A stretch of 64,000 bases of DNA from Bacillota bacterium (GCA_017405645.1 JAFQZZ010000022.1:1-64000), one strand, 5' to 3'. Positions 50,549 to 61,078 are shown, counted from the first letter of the stretch. Notes: a model not told the origin generated them from the letters alone. Program-made: numbers and translations.

Positions 50549-52063
50549 CTATCTTCCCATGACGGACAGGTCTCTGTCCTTGAGGATGACGTCGTGGGCG
50601 CCGCCTTCCACGATGGAGGTGGCGGACACGATGGTGATCTTAGCGGTTTGCTGGAGTTCCTCGATGCTCAGGGCGCCGCAGTTGCACATGGTGGAACGGA
50701 TCTTCGCCAGGGTCATGGACACGTTGTCCTTCAGGCTGCCGGCGTAGGGAACGTAGGAGTCCACGCCTTCTTCGAAGGAGAGCTTTGCGTCGCCGCCTAG
50801 GTCGTACCGCTGCCAGTTCCGGGCCCGGTTGGAACCCTCGCCCCAGTACTCCTTCAGGTAGTTGCCGTTGATGTTGACCCTTGCCGAGGGGCTTTCGTCG
50901 AACCGGGCGAAATATCTGCCCAGCATCAGGAAGTCCGCGCCCATGGCCAGCGCCAGGGTCATATGGTAATCGTACACGATGCCGCCGTCGGAGCACACCG
51001 GCACGTAGATCCCGGTTTCTTTGAAATACTCGTCCCGGGCCGCACAGACGTCGATCAGCGCCGTCGCCTGGCCCCGGCCGATGCCCTTGGTCTCACGGGT
51101 GATACAGATGGAACCGCCGCCGATGCCGACCTTCACGAAGTCCGCGCCGGCTTCCGCCAGGAAGCGGAACCCCTCTTTATCGACCACGTTTCCGGCGCCC
51201 ACCTTCACGGAGTCGCCGTAGTGTTCACGGATCCATTCGATAGTGATCTTCTGCCATTCGGAATAACCTTCCGAGGAGTCGATGACCAGGATGTCCACCC
51301 CGGCGTCCACCAGGGCCGGCACTCTCTGTGCAAAGTCCCGGGTGTTGATGCCGGCGCCGACGATGAGGCTCTTGTTCTCGTCCAGCAGTTCGTTGGGATA
51401 TTCCTTGTGGGCCACATAGTCCTTCCGGAAAACGAATCCCGTCAGCCGCTGGTTGGCGTCCACGATGGGCAGGGAGTTCAGTTTATTGTCCCAGATGATG
51501 TCGTTGGCTTCGCTTAAGGTGATGCCGTCCTTGGCCCAGATCAGTTTCTCGAAAGGCGTCATGAAGTTTTCGACTTTTTCGTCCAGGCTCATCCGGCTGA
51601 TCCGGTAATCCCGGCTGGTCACCAGGCCCAGGAGCTTGCCGTCCGCTGTTCCGTCGTCCGTGACGGCCACGGTGGAATGCCCGCTCTTTTCCTTCAGGTC
51701 CAGTATGTCTTTCAGTGTCTGGTCCGGACGGATATTGGAATCGCTGGGCACGAAGCCCGCTTTGAATTTTTTGACCTTGCTGACCATTAAGGCCTGGTTC
51801 TCCACGGACTGGGAACCGAAGATGAAGGAGATCCCGCCTTCCCGGGCCAGGGCGATGCCCATCTGGTCGCCGGATACCGCCTGCATGACGGCGGAGACCA
51901 GCGGAATGTTCATGCTCAGGGCCGGTTCTTCCTCACCCTTCCGGTACTTGACCACCGGGGTTTTCAGACTGACGTTTGCCGGGATGCAGTCCTTGGAGGA
52001 ATAGCCGGGCACCAGCAGGTATTCGCTGAAGGTTCTGGAGGGTTCATCGTAAAAGTATGCCAT
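50549..52063 (-). CDS. guaB: Inosine-5'-monophosphate dehydrogenase
   Basis: The 504-residue protein oxidises IMP to XMP with NAD, the committed step to GMP. The catalytic barrel has the phosphate-binding segment and the Cys loop [24 protein letters not shown] (active Cys in SICITRE). Two CBS domains are inserted at about 100-220 ([27 protein letters not shown]). The mobile flap and C-terminus ([20 protein letters not shown]) are complete. It stands alone between the iscR terminator and the chromate transporter genes. AAGGTGACAA precedes the ATG. Confidence 0.95.
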   Translation of the reverse strand: MAYFYDEPSRTFSEYLLVPGYSSKDCIPANVSLKTPVVKYRKGEEEPALSMNIPLVSAVMQAVSGDQMGIALAREGGISFIFGSQSVENQALMVSKVKKFKAGFVPSDSNIRPDQTLKDILDLKEKSGHSTVAVTDDGTADGKLLGLVTSRDYRISRMSLDEKVENFMTPFEKLIWAKDGITLSEANDIIWDNKLNSLPIVDANQRLTGFVFRKDYVAHKEYPNELLDENKSLIVGAGINTRDFAQRVPALVDAGVDILVIDSSEGYSEWQKITIEWIREHYGDSVKVGAGNVVDKEGFRFLAEAGADFVKVGIGGGSICITRETKGIGRGQATALIDVCAARDEYFKETGIYVPVCSDGGIVYDYHMTLALAMGADFLMLGRYFARFDESPSARVNINGNYLKEYWGEGSNRARNWQRYDLGGDAKLSFEEGVDSYVPYAGSLKDNVSMTLAKIRSTMCNCGALSIEELQQTAKITIVSATSIVEGGAHDVILKDRDLSVMGR

Positions 52064-52169
52064 TTGTCACCTTTCCTTTCTTAACTTCTATGTATAATAT
52101 ATCTCTTATCATTCCGCGTATTTTATCCTACATTGTACCTCATTTCAATCGCATTGTACAGAGGGAAAT

Positions 52170-52763
52170 TTAAAAAGAAAAAGCGATCCCAATCACCGCC
52201 GACAGGGCGATGAAAAAAACAGGATGCAGTTTTTTCGTGGGCCCCCACCAGCGGGTCAGGACCAGCAGGGCCGCCGCCAGTATCACGGCTTTCCAGCTGA
52301 TGAGATCCAACAATCCGCCGGATACCCCGCCGGAATATGCTTCCAGCAGCGCCTCGTCCAGGAAGGTGATCTTCGCCACCAGAAGGCCCGCCGCCGTGAT
52401 CAGGGCCACGGAAGCCGGCCGGAGGCCGTAAAATGCGCCTTCCACATACCGGTTGTTCCGGAATTTTTCCAGCATCGCTGTAATGATCAGCACCAGCGCG
52501 ATCCCCGGCAGGATGATGCCCACGGAAGCCAGAACGGAGCCCAGGGGTCCGCCCACGGTGTAACCTACGTAAGTGGCCATGTTAATGCCGATGGGACCCG
52601 GCGTGGATTCCGAGACCGCCAGCATATCCGCCACCTGGGCGGAGCTGAACCAGCCGGTTTTTTCTCCCAGGTCGTAGAGGAAGGGCAGGGTCGCCATGCC
52701 GCCGCCCACGGAGAACATCCCGATCTTCAGGAATTCCCAGAACAGTTTCAGGTAAACCATCAT
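52170..52763 (-). CDS. Chromate transporter (short CHR protein, second half)
   Basis: The 197-residue membrane protein has about six helices and the CHR signature near the start: FWEFLKIGMFSVGGGMATLPFLYDL, then ESTPGPIGINMATYVGYTVGG. Short CHR proteins work as pairs with opposite membrane orientation and transport chromate or, more generally, an unknown anion. The start ATG overlaps the stop of the first half gene by 4 nt. Confidence 0.9.
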   Translation of the reverse strand: MMVYLKLFWEFLKIGMFSVGGGMATLPFLYDLGEKTGWFSSAQVADMLAVSESTPGPIGINMATYVGYTVGGPLGSVLASVGIILPGIALVLIITAMLEKFRNNRYVEGAFYGLRPASVALITAAGLLVAKITFLDEALLEAYSGGVSGGLLDLISWKAVILAAALLVLTRWWGPTKKLHPVFFIALSAVIGIAFSF

Positions 52764-53314
52764 GCGGCGCCGCCCCCTTTCGGAGTGCGGGCCGCCGTCA
52801 TCAGGACCCCGAAGACTGCTGCCGCCACCACAAAGGCGATGGGCGTGACGTCAAAAAACAGGGACCCCAGCACGATCACGAAAAACAGGATCAGGCAGAT
52901 CCGGTCGATGACGGAGCTCTTCCACAGTTTCAGGATGGAATTGAAAATGAGCACACAAACACAGACCCGGATCCCCGCGAAGGCGTGCTGCACCGCCGGC
53001 ACATCCGCAAAGGCCGTCAGCACCGCGGCGATCAGGGTGATGATGATCAGGGACGGGGTGATGGCCCCCAGGCCTGCCGCCAAAGCGCCGGCTTTGCCCC
53101 TTCGCTTCTGTCCCACAAGGCCCAGGGTGTTCACCATGATCAGTCCGGGCAGGCATTGGGCCAGGGCATAGTAGTCCAGGATCTCTTCTTCCGTATTCCA
53201 GCTCTTGCTCTCCACCACTTCCTTCTGGAGGATGGGGAGCATGGCATAGCCTCCGCCAAAGGTGAGCGCGCCCACCCTGACAGAGGCCAGATAGATTTGC
53301 AGTAACTCTTTCAT
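52760..53314 (-). CDS. Chromate transporter (short CHR protein, first half)
   Basis: The 184-residue partner has the same signature (LASVRVGALTFGGGYAMLPILQKEVV, ALAQCLPGLIMVNTLGLVG). It starts 4 nt after the HD-domain gene stop, with only a weak ribosome binding site, so translation may be coupled to that gene. The substrate is probably not chromate in an anaerobic gut-like setting, but this is inference. Confidence 0.9.
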   Translation of the reverse strand: MKELLQIYLASVRVGALTFGGGYAMLPILQKEVVESKSWNTEEEILDYYALAQCLPGLIMVNTLGLVGQKRRGKAGALAAGLGAITPSLIIITLIAAVLTAFADVPAVQHAFAGIRVCVCVLIFNSILKLWKSSVIDRICLILFFVIVLGSLFFDVTPIAFVVAAAVFGVLMTAARTPKGGGAA

Positions 53315-53318
53315 TCGA

Positions 53319-53879
53319 TCAATCTACGACGTCGGTGGCTCTCATGGCCAGGATGGTCCGGCCGATCAGGTCCTCCAGTTCCCAGCCCAGCATTTCCGCG
53401 CCCTTTTCGATGACGTCCCGGGAACAGCCCGCTGCGAACTTGAGGTTCTTAAACTTCTTTTTAACGGATTTCACTTCCAGGTCGTCCACGCTCTTCGACG
53501 GCCGCATGATGGCTACGGCGCCGATAAGCCCCGTCAGTTCATCGGTGGCGAACAGCACCTTTTCCATCTCATGCTCCGGGACGATGTCCGCCTGGCAGAC
53601 CCCATAGCCATGACTGGCGGTGGAGCGGATGATGCCCTCGTCGATGCCTCTTTCCCGCATGATCTCCTGGCTTTTGATGCAATGCTCCTCCGGATACATT
53701 TCGAAATCCAGGTCGTGGAGCAGCCCTACCAGGGCCCAGTATTCCTCTTCGTCCCCGTAACCCAGTTCCTTTGCGAAATACCGCATTACGCCTTCCACGG
53801 TCAGAGCGTGTTTGATATGGAATTCATCCTTGTTATATTCCTGCAGAAGCGCCAGCGCTTCTTCTCTTGTGGGTATCAT
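53319..53879 (-). CDS. HD-domain metal-dependent phosphohydrolase-like protein
   Basis: The 186-residue protein has the HD pattern: IKHALTVEGVMRYF (first His), ALVGLLHDLDFE (His-Asp) and a third His in TASHGYGVC or CIKSQEI nearby. HD proteins hydrolyse nucleotides or phosphate esters; this subfamily is often labelled HDIG or predicted hydrolase, with unknown substrate. AAGGAGGAATCGAA precedes the ATG. It is the first gene of an operon with the two chromate transporter genes. Confidence 0.85.
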   Translation of the reverse strand: MIPTREEALALLQEYNKDEFHIKHALTVEGVMRYFAKELGYGDEEEYWALVGLLHDLDFEMYPEEHCIKSQEIMRERGIDEGIIRSTASHGYGVCQADIVPEHEMEKVLFATDELTGLIGAVAIMRPSKSVDDLEVKSVKKKFKNLKFAAGCSRDVIEKGAEMLGWELEDLIGRTILAMRATDVVD

Positions 53880-53954
53880 TTCGATTCCTCCTTATTCCGA
53901 TTCTATCGGTTTCATCGTATCACAGGGCCGATGGGGTGTCAACAACGCGAAAAG

Positions 53955-53979
53955 ACCCCCGAAGGAATCCTTCGGGGGT
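53955..53979 (-). terminator. Terminator of groES-groEL
   Basis: ACCCCCGAAGG-ATT-CCTTCGGGGGT, a perfect 11-bp stem, followed by CTTTTCGC on the minus strand and TCTTTGTTTC on the plus strand, 39 nt after the groEL stop. Confidence 0.88.
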
Positions 53980-54017
53980 TCTTTGTTTCATTAAGGAGTC
54001 TGCATCGGGTGACGTGA

Positions 54018-55664
<1,647 letters not shown>

Positions 55665-55667
55665 TTA

Positions 55668-55952
55668 TTAGTCAAGAATCGCAAAAATGTCTTTTTCTGC
55701 GATAACGATCAGGTCTTCGCCTTCCACGCGAACGTCAACACCCATGAACTTGGGGAATAAGATCTTGTCGCCGACTTTGACCTGCATCGGTACCAGTGCG
55801 CCGTCCCGTACTTCGCCGGGGCCTACTGCGAGAACTTCCGCGATCTGCGGTTCTTCCTTGGTCTGACCCGGGAGGAAAATGCCGCCCTTTGATTTTTCTT
55901 CTGCTTCCAGCATTTTGATGACGACTCTGTCGCCTAATGGTTTGATTGTCAT
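55668..55952 (-). CDS. groS: Co-chaperonin GroES (Hsp10)
   Basis: The 94-residue protein reads [29 protein letters not shown] with the mobile loop around residues 17-32 and [25 protein letters not shown]. It caps the GroEL ring. AAGGAGGTTTCTTTTC precedes the ATG, and a CIRCE operator lies upstream, so expression should respond to HrcA (not encoded here). Confidence 0.97.
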   Translation of the reverse strand: MTIKPLGDRVVIKMLEAEEKSKGGIFLPGQTKEEPQIAEVLAVGPGEVRDGALVPMQVKVGDKILFPKFMGVDVRVEGEDLIVIAEKDIFAILD

Positions 55953-55999
55953 GAAAAGAAACCTCCTTAGATTTATAATGAATCATTCATTCCATTTTA

Positions 56000-56058
56000 T
56001 TAGCACTCGTTTCCCTCGAGTGCTAACATTATTATAACCCTTATCTCATCTTTTGCAA
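56000..56058 (-). promoter_or_regulatory. groES promoter with CIRCE operator
   Basis: TTAGCACTC-N9-GAGTGCTAA (56000-56026) matches the CIRCE consensus for HrcA at all eighteen arm positions. Upstream on the minus strand are TATAAT (56031-56036) and TTGCAA (56053-56058), 16 nt apart, placing the operator at the transcription start. Confidence 0.96.
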
Positions 56059-56096
56059 TACCAAATCGCAATCTTTTTGCGGTTTTTTGTGATTTT

Positions 56097-56798
56097 TTAG
56101 TGAAACAGCCCCGCAATGGGGAACCAGATGCAGGGGATGAAAGCCGCCGGGATCATATTGGCCACCTTGATGGGCTTCATGCTGCCGATCTCCAGGAAAT
56201 TGATGCCGATGGCGGAGATGATCAGGCTGCCTGCCGCACCCATCTCCGTGATCATTTCCGGGGGCATAAAGTCCCCGGCGAAGTAGGCCGCGAAGGCGAT
56301 CAGGCCTTCATAGAGCATGGTGGGAATGGCCGAAAAGGCCACGCCGATGCCCATGGCGCCGGCAAAGATCACCCCGATGACTCCGTCCAGGATGGACTTG
56401 GCGAACAGGGTGGAATGATCCAGCAGGATCCCGGAGTTCATGGCGCCGACGATGGCCATGGCCCCGGTGCAGTAAAGGATCGAGGCGGTGACGAAACCTT
56501 TGGAAAAGTTGCCTTCCCCGAAGCCCAGCTTCTTCTCCGCGTATTTCCCCAGCCGGTTCATCCAGCCGTCGATGTCCAGGGCTTCCCCGATGATGCTGCC
56601 CGCTACCAGGCTGACGATCAGCACGATCACGTTCTCGGTGCCGAGAGCGCCGGAGATCCCCACGAAGATCGTGGACAGGGCCAGGGCCTTCATGATGATC
56701 TCCCGGAAGCGTTCCGGAATGTTTCGTATGAAAAAAGTGCCGGCCACCGCGCATACGACGATGGCGATGCCGTTGACCAAAGTCCCGGTGAATATCAT
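56097..56798 (-). CDS. DUF554 family membrane protein
   Basis: The 233-residue protein has about seven transmembrane helices and the family features GTLVNGIAIVVCAVAGTFFI at the start, and ILYCTGAMAIVGAMNSG and NFLEIGSMKPIKVANMIPA. The function of DUF554 is unknown; a transport role has been guessed. It lies 13 nt after the P-loop/Gls24 gene on the same strand, and a transcript from that gene likely includes it. ACGGGAGAAGACA precedes the ATG. Confidence 0.9.
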   Translation of the reverse strand: MIFTGTLVNGIAIVVCAVAGTFFIRNIPERFREIIMKALALSTIFVGISGALGTENVIVLIVSLVAGSIIGEALDIDGWMNRLGKYAEKKLGFGEGNFSKGFVTASILYCTGAMAIVGAMNSGILLDHSTLFAKSILDGVIGVIFAGAMGIGVAFSAIPTMLYEGLIAFAAYFAGDFMPPEMITEMGAAGSLIISAIGINFLEIGSMKPIKVANMIPAAFIPCIWFPIAGLFH

Positions 56799-56811
56799 TG
56801 TCTTCTCCCGT

Positions 56812-57618
56812 TTATGCCAGTCCCTTCACGGTAATGTTCACGCCCGTGATGTGGAACCCCGTGTATTCCTCCACTTCGTCCCGCAGGATCTTCTGGATCT
56901 CCTCTGCGCAGGAACGGATCCGCACCCCGTAGGGCAGGATCACGCTGACAAACAGCACCATGCCTCCTTCGGAACGGTGGATGTCCGTTTCCAGGATCTT
57001 TTTCACGATCCGGTCCTCCCGCAGCGCACAGCGGATGATGTCGTAGACCGCCCGTTCGGAAATGGAATACTCCCCTAAATTGCTGAAGGTGGGCCGCACT
57101 TCCGACTTTTCCGGGTCGTCGCCGATCATCCCGCCGATCCGGCGCAGGGTCCGCATGGGCTTGAGGAAGTAGCCGGAGAATTCCCGCTTCAGCTGGAACG
57201 TGGGCACCGGGATAGCGTGTTTCCCGCTCTTCACCCGGTTCAGCCTTGCCTGGAAAATGTCTTCCGGATCCGCGATGTCCTCGATCCGGATCAGTTCCTT
57301 CGGTTCCGGAAGCTCCAGCCGGGCTGCGATCCGGTAGATCATCCGGTCCGACGTCCCCAGGATGAGGATGGCGGAGGGATCCACCTTCCGGATGGCTTCC
57401 ATGACGGAGTCCCGGTGTTCCTCTTCCGTGAAAATGGCGGTCTTGACTGCCCCCATCTTGGTCTCGGCCCGCTTGGCGGACTGACCGGCATAGATCTGGT
57501 TCTGGCCGATGAAAAGACCGTCGTCGATCAGGCAGGGGATCCCCCGCTCCTGACAGAGGCCCAGGGCCTGATAACTCTTTCCTGTTCCGCTTTTTCCCAC
57601 CAGTCCGTAAACTTCCAT
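56812..57618 (-). CDS. P-loop ATP-binding protein fused to an Asp23/Gls24 domain
   Basis: From ATG 57618 (AAGGAACCTGGAC upstream) the protein has 268 residues. It begins MEVYGLVGKSGTGKSYQAL with a Walker A motif (GKSGTGKS, residues 8-15), followed by a small nucleotide-binding domain (AILILGTSDRMIYRIAARLEL). The C-terminal part (about 180-268; LGEYSISERAVYDIIRCALRE ... GGMVLFVSVILPYGVRIRSCAEEIQKILRDEVEEYTG) is an Asp23/Gls24-type alkaline shock domain, normally found alone. Substrate and function are unknown. The frame continues upstream to 57984 but that part is antisense to the ferredoxin gene and not coding. Confidence 0.8.
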   Translation of the reverse strand: MEVYGLVGKSGTGKSYQALGLCQERGIPCLIDDGLFIGQNQIYAGQSAKRAETKMGAVKTAIFTEEEHRDSVMEAIRKVDPSAILILGTSDRMIYRIAARLELPEPKELIRIEDIADPEDIFQARLNRVKSGKHAIPVPTFQLKREFSGYFLKPMRTLRRIGGMIGDDPEKSEVRPTFSNLGEYSISERAVYDIIRCALREDRIVKKILETDIHRSEGGMVLFVSVILPYGVRIRSCAEEIQKILRDEVEEYTGFHITGVNITVKGLA

Positions 57619-57691
57619 GTCCAGGTTCCTTTTTCGTTCTCTTTTCTCAAAAATTTGCCCGAATGGAGCAAAAATTTCTTTAAAAAGGGTG

Positions 57692-57720
57692 TTGTACTCT
57701 AAAATACAATCTGTTATAAT
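57692..57720 (+). promoter_or_regulatory. Ferredoxin promoter
   Basis: TTGTAC (57692-57697), 17-nt spacer, perfect TATAAT (57715-57720). The start codon lies 57 nt further on. Confidence 0.8.
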
Positions 57721-57777
57721 TACTTCTGTGATTCCAATGAAGAAGGGGAATCCTACGTATATGAAGGAGGTAATACT

Positions 57778-57945
57778 ATGGCTTATAAGATCACTGATGA
57801 TTGCATCGCTTGCGGCGCTTGCACAGATTCCTGCCCCATGGGCGCTATCGTTGAAGGCGGTCCCGGATACATGATCACAGCGGATTGTATCGACTGCGGT
57901 GCCTGCACAGATTCCTGCCCGATGGGCGCTATCGTTGAAGGCTAA
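57778..57945 (+). CDS. Clostridial-type 2[4Fe-4S] ferredoxin
   Basis: This 55-residue protein starts MAYKITDDCIACGACTDSCP. Two CxxCxxCxxxCP motifs are complete: Cys9, 12, 15, 19 and Cys37, 40, 43, 47, for two low-potential [4Fe-4S] clusters. The two halves are nearly identical at the protein and DNA level (each ends SCPMGAIVEGG or SCPMGAIVEG), reflecting the ancient internal duplication. It carries electrons for pyruvate:ferredoxin oxidoreductase, hydrogenase, Rnf or similar enzymes. AAGGAGGTAATACT precedes the ATG; a strong promoter and terminator make it a single-gene unit, beside the redox regulator Rex. Confidence 0.96.
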   Translation: MAYKITDDCIACGACTDSCPMGAIVEGGPGYMITADCIDCGACTDSCPMGAIVEG

Positions 57946-57963
57946 AAACGAAAAGATGTCAAT

Positions 57964-57991
57964 AAAAAATGTGGCGAATGCCACATTTTTT
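57964..57991. terminator. Bidirectional terminator between ferredoxin and rex
   Basis: AAAAAATGTGGC-GAAT-GCCACATTTTTT, a perfect 12-bp stem with A and T tracts on both sides, between two convergent genes. Confidence 0.93.
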
Positions 57992-58008
57992 AATTTTTTG
58001 CATCCCTT

Positions 58009-58647
58009 TTACTTTTCGTGTTCGCTGATGTAATAAGCCAGTGTGTACAGGCTGTCGCTCAGATGGACATTCTCCAGCATCACGTTTTCCGGCACCACCA
58101 GGTCCAGCGGGGCAAAGTTCCAGATGCCCTTCACGCCGGCCGCGCTGAGCACATCCGCCACGGACTGGGCGCTGCCTTTATCGGTGGCGATGATCCCGAT
58201 GTCCACTTCATTGCCACGGAGGTACTCCTCCAGTTCCGACGCGTCCCGGACCTTCAGTCCGCAAAGCGCGCTGCCGATCAGCGACGGATTCACATCGAAG
58301 ATCCCGCTCAGTTCAAACCCTTCCTTATTCTGCAGGTAGTTGGAAACGGCCTGGCCCAGGTTGCCGAAGCCCACCATCACTACCGTATATTCCTTGTCCA
58401 GTCCCAGGATGCCCCCGACTTCTTCAAACAGTTCCTCCACGTTGTATCCGTATCCCTGCTGGCCGAAACCGCCGAAATTGTTTAGGTCCTGGCGGATCTG
58501 GGAAGCGGTCAGACCGGTGATCCGGCTGAGTTCCCGGGAAGAGATCCTCTGGACCCCGCTGTTTTTCAGTTCCAGCAGGCATCTGCGGTACTTGGGCAGA
58601 CGCCGGATAACGGAGGGAGAAACCTTTCTCTTTTCTTTTGAATACAT
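58009..58647 (-). CDS. rex: Redox-sensing transcriptional repressor Rex
   Basis: From ATG 58647 the protein has 212 residues, the normal Rex size. It has the N-terminal winged helix (VSPSVIRRLPKYRRCLLEL, ISSRELSRITGLTASQIRQDLNNFGGFGQQGYGYNV) and a Rossmann domain with VVMVGFGNLGQAVSNYL binding NADH/NAD. Rex derepresses fermentation and electron-transfer genes when NADH is high. The predicted promoter start lies near 58688, so an in-frame GTG at 58683 is too close and ATG 58647 is preferred although its ribosome binding site (AAGGGGC) is tight. Confidence 0.94.
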   Translation of the reverse strand: MYSKEKRKVSPSVIRRLPKYRRCLLELKNSGVQRISSRELSRITGLTASQIRQDLNNFGGFGQQGYGYNVEELFEEVGGILGLDKEYTVVMVGFGNLGQAVSNYLQNKEGFELSGIFDVNPSLIGSALCGLKVRDASELEEYLRGNEVDIGIIATDKGSAQSVADVLSAAGVKGIWNFAPLDLVVPENVMLENVHLSDSLYTLAYYISEHEK

Positions 58648-58694
58648 GCCCCTTCTCACTTTCAGTATCCTGTCCGAAAACACTCAGATAACGT

Positions 58695-58724
58695 ATTATA
58701 CCATACCAACCGGGGGCTTGTCAT
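58695..58724 (-). promoter_or_regulatory. rex promoter
   Basis: On the minus strand ATGACA (58719-58724), 18-nt spacer, TATAAT (58695-58700) preceded by TGG (extended -10). Confidence 0.65.
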
Positions 58725-58730
58725 CCGACT

Positions 58731-58772
58731 TTGACAAAAAGTTTAACAAGTTTGATAAAAAGTTTAACAAGT
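58731..58772. repeat. Two tandem 21-bp repeats upstream of the rex promoter
   Basis: Units of TTGACAAAAAGTTTAACAAG and TTGATAAAAAGTTTAACAAG (plus one T each, period 21) differ at one base. On the minus strand each contains TTGTTAA, the half site of clostridial Rex operators (TTGTTAA-N4-TTAACAA), but the second half is poorly kept. They lie about 10 nt upstream of the rex -35. Confidence 0.7.
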
Positions 58773-61045
58773 TACGCCGGATCCGCCGGTTCCCGGGTGA
58801 GATAGCGCTGTATCATCGCCGCTGCCTGGCACCGTTTCGTGTTGCTCCTGGGTTCCAGCAAGCCTTTGCCGGTCCCGTTCAGGATCCCGTTCTCCACCGA
58901 CCAGGCTGTAGCTTCCACCGCCCAGGATCCGATCTTGTTTTTATCCTTAAAAGCGGACAAGGCATCTTCCGACACCGGGCCGGTCTCCGCCGTCAACTGT
59001 TCGTACCGGTACAGCATCACCGCGAATTCCTCCCGGGTGATCTTTCTGTCCGGCTGGAACGTTCCGTCGGGATAGCCGGCCGTCAGGCCCTGCTCCGAAG
59101 CCCAGTTCACCGCCGCCGTGTACCAGACGTTCTCCGGCACGTCGGAATAGGCATTCGCTTCCTGGGGCCGGGGTTGTCCGGCGATCCGGTGGAGGATCGT
59201 CACCACCATGGCCCGGGTAATGGGCTTTTCCGGTCCGAACAGGAATTCGCTGATCCCGTTCATGAGCTTTCGCTCATATACAAAGGTAAAGGCATCCGCG
59301 TACCAGTCCTCCGGGGACACGTCCCAGAAATAATAGGGAATCTCGGTATTCTCATCCCAGTCCGCCATTTCCTGGCGGAGCCAGTCGTTGTGTTCCTTCA
59401 TCCGGTTGCCCCAGTCCGCCACGCCGGATCCGTAGCTCTGCTTCTCGTTTTCCCAGATGCCGGGCCAGAGGACCGAATTCATCCGTTCGCTGGCCGCCAT
59501 CTCCTGCCGGTATTCCGTCAGGGACCGGAGCTGATCCGCCGCAGCGGTCTCCTCCCCTTCCAGCAGGTATCCCATCAGCGGGTCGAACTTCTCTTCATAA
59601 AGCCTTTGGACTTCCTCCCGGAACTGCGGAAGCTGCAGGAGCCGGTGGCCGATGGAGGTATTCCCGGCGAAGAAGGTCCGGTAATCTATCTCCATATCTC
59701 CCCGTCCCATCACCGCGTCAAAATCCCAGACCGGTCCGGCGTAGAACAGGGACTTTCCTTCCGGTTTGTACAGATAACAGGAAGAAACGTAAGCGTCCGT
59801 ATCGTAGGAGATCTCCTCCACCAGGAAGAAGGCCGCCAGAGACGTGATGTCCGCGATTTCGGGCAGGGCCTTGCCGGTTTCGGGATCCGTCCCCCCGTTA
59901 TCGATGGCGTTCTCCAGCTTCTGAAACTCCTGGCTGATGTATTCCACCGCCGTCTTCGGTGCGTATTCCGGACTCTTCACCGTCAGGTAATATCCGTCCG
60001 AGGTGGAGAACCAGCTCTTCTCCTCCCGGGCCCGATCTTCGTAGTCCACTTCCAGCAGATAGCCGCCGGTAATGTCCTTCGGAGCCTTCAGGCCCTGGAC
60101 GTACTGAAATTCGTTGTTCAGCTTGTTCACGTCGATCGCGGTCGGAAGTTCGTCCATGTCTTCCACGTCCGGATTGGCTTTTTCAATGGCCTCTTCCAGG
60201 TCCCGGACTTCCACCCGGCCTTCCCCCACTTCGGTCTTTTCCGACAGCAGATAGCTGCCCCGGTACTCCCCGTCGTAATATAGGTCCACCGGCCGGCAGT
60301 GAGGCGTGTAGTCTAGGCCCAGGTCCGCCGCCAGGGCGAACATGACCCGGTTGGCCAGCAGGGTCTCATCGGAATAATTGGTCAGCAGCAGCCAGGTGAC
60401 CGACGCTTCCGCCGGGTCTCCCGTTCCCATCAGGTCCGCCGCTTCTTTCAGTTTCAGCTGGTAAGGCTTCTTGGGCTCCCGCCAGGTGGAATTTCCCCGG
60501 CCCTTGATCTGCTTCAGGTCTCCCCGGTACTGCAGGGTGCCCTCCGCATCCATCATCGTCAGCATGCCCTTCGCCTTATGGCTCTTGTCTGGGCTGGCTT
60601 CCACCCATTTCCGGTCCTTCTCCGGATCCGCGCTGTCCAGGAACAGGGCCGTCACGCTCTCCGAATGCATCAGGTTCAGATAGGAGAATCCTCCGTCCCA
60701 GAACACGCCCACCCGGTAAACGCCGTCCGCCGGTTCTTCCGGATACAGCTGGGTCAGGTCCGTGGTCCCGTCGTTATCCGCCGGCACCGCCGCCTCGCCG
60801 TAGGTCAGCTGCAGTCCCTCCGCATCCGAGCGAAGCTGCAGGGCGCTCAGGTCCGCAAAGGCCGGCAGGAAGAGCCAGTTTTCCCCGCCGATCTCCTGGG
60901 GCCGGACGAAGGTTTCCCCGTCTGCCGCCGGCACCGCCAGGCACAGGCCTTCCGGCAGGCTGCCGGCTGCGGGCGCCTCTTCGGCGAAGGCCGGGATGCA
61001 GGTCAATATCAAAATAGTAAGTAATAAAATGATCTGTCGCTTCAT
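58772..61045 (-). CDS. Secreted CotH-kinase-like protein with SLH domains
   Basis: From ATG 61045 the protein has 757 residues with a signal peptide (MKRQIILLLTILILTCIPAFA). The CotH domain spans about 150-480, recognised by IKGRGNSTWREPKKPYQLKL, ANRVMFALAADLGLDYTPHCRPVDLYYDGEYRGSYLLSEKTEVG and FYAGPVWDFDAVMG (catalytic Asp region). CotH phosphorylates spore coat proteins in Bacillus, but secreted relatives may modify surface proteins or cellulosome parts. Three SLH repeats (about 575-750) end the chain. A longer frame to 61138 has no signal-like start and is rejected. AAGGGGACAGACAACT precedes the ATG. Confidence 0.88.
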   Translation of the reverse strand: MKRQIILLLTILILTCIPAFAEEAPAAGSLPEGLCLAVPAADGETFVRPQEIGGENWLFLPAFADLSALQLRSDAEGLQLTYGEAAVPADNDGTTDLTQLYPEEPADGVYRVGVFWDGGFSYLNLMHSESVTALFLDSADPEKDRKWVEASPDKSHKAKGMLTMMDAEGTLQYRGDLKQIKGRGNSTWREPKKPYQLKLKEAADLMGTGDPAEASVTWLLLTNYSDETLLANRVMFALAADLGLDYTPHCRPVDLYYDGEYRGSYLLSEKTEVGEGRVEVRDLEEAIEKANPDVEDMDELPTAIDVNKLNNEFQYVQGLKAPKDITGGYLLEVDYEDRAREEKSWFSTSDGYYLTVKSPEYAPKTAVEYISQEFQKLENAIDNGGTDPETGKALPEIADITSLAAFFLVEEISYDTDAYVSSCYLYKPEGKSLFYAGPVWDFDAVMGRGDMEIDYRTFFAGNTSIGHRLLQLPQFREEVQRLYEEKFDPLMGYLLEGEETAAADQLRSLTEYRQEMAASERMNSVLWPGIWENEKQSYGSGVADWGNRMKEHNDWLRQEMADWDENTEIPYYFWDVSPEDWYADAFTFVYERKLMNGISEFLFGPEKPITRAMVVTILHRIAGQPRPQEANAYSDVPENVWYTAAVNWASEQGLTAGYPDGTFQPDRKITREEFAVMLYRYEQLTAETGPVSEDALSAFKDKNKIGSWAVEATAWSVENGILNGTGKGLLEPRSNTKRCQAAAMIQRYLTREPADPA

Positions 61046-61078
61046 AGTTGTCTGTCCCCTTTTATATATAAAAGAAAA

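Noticed and set aside
52170-53314. Frameshifted single chromate transporter
   Set aside because: Two-gene short CHR transporters with an ATGA overlap are a normal arrangement, and each half has its own signature and start.
57619-57984. N-terminal extension of the P-loop/Gls24 frame with repeated NDSAH and GICA segments
   Set aside because: The repeats are the antisense of the duplicated ferredoxin gene; the true start is 57618 with its own Shine-Dalgarno.
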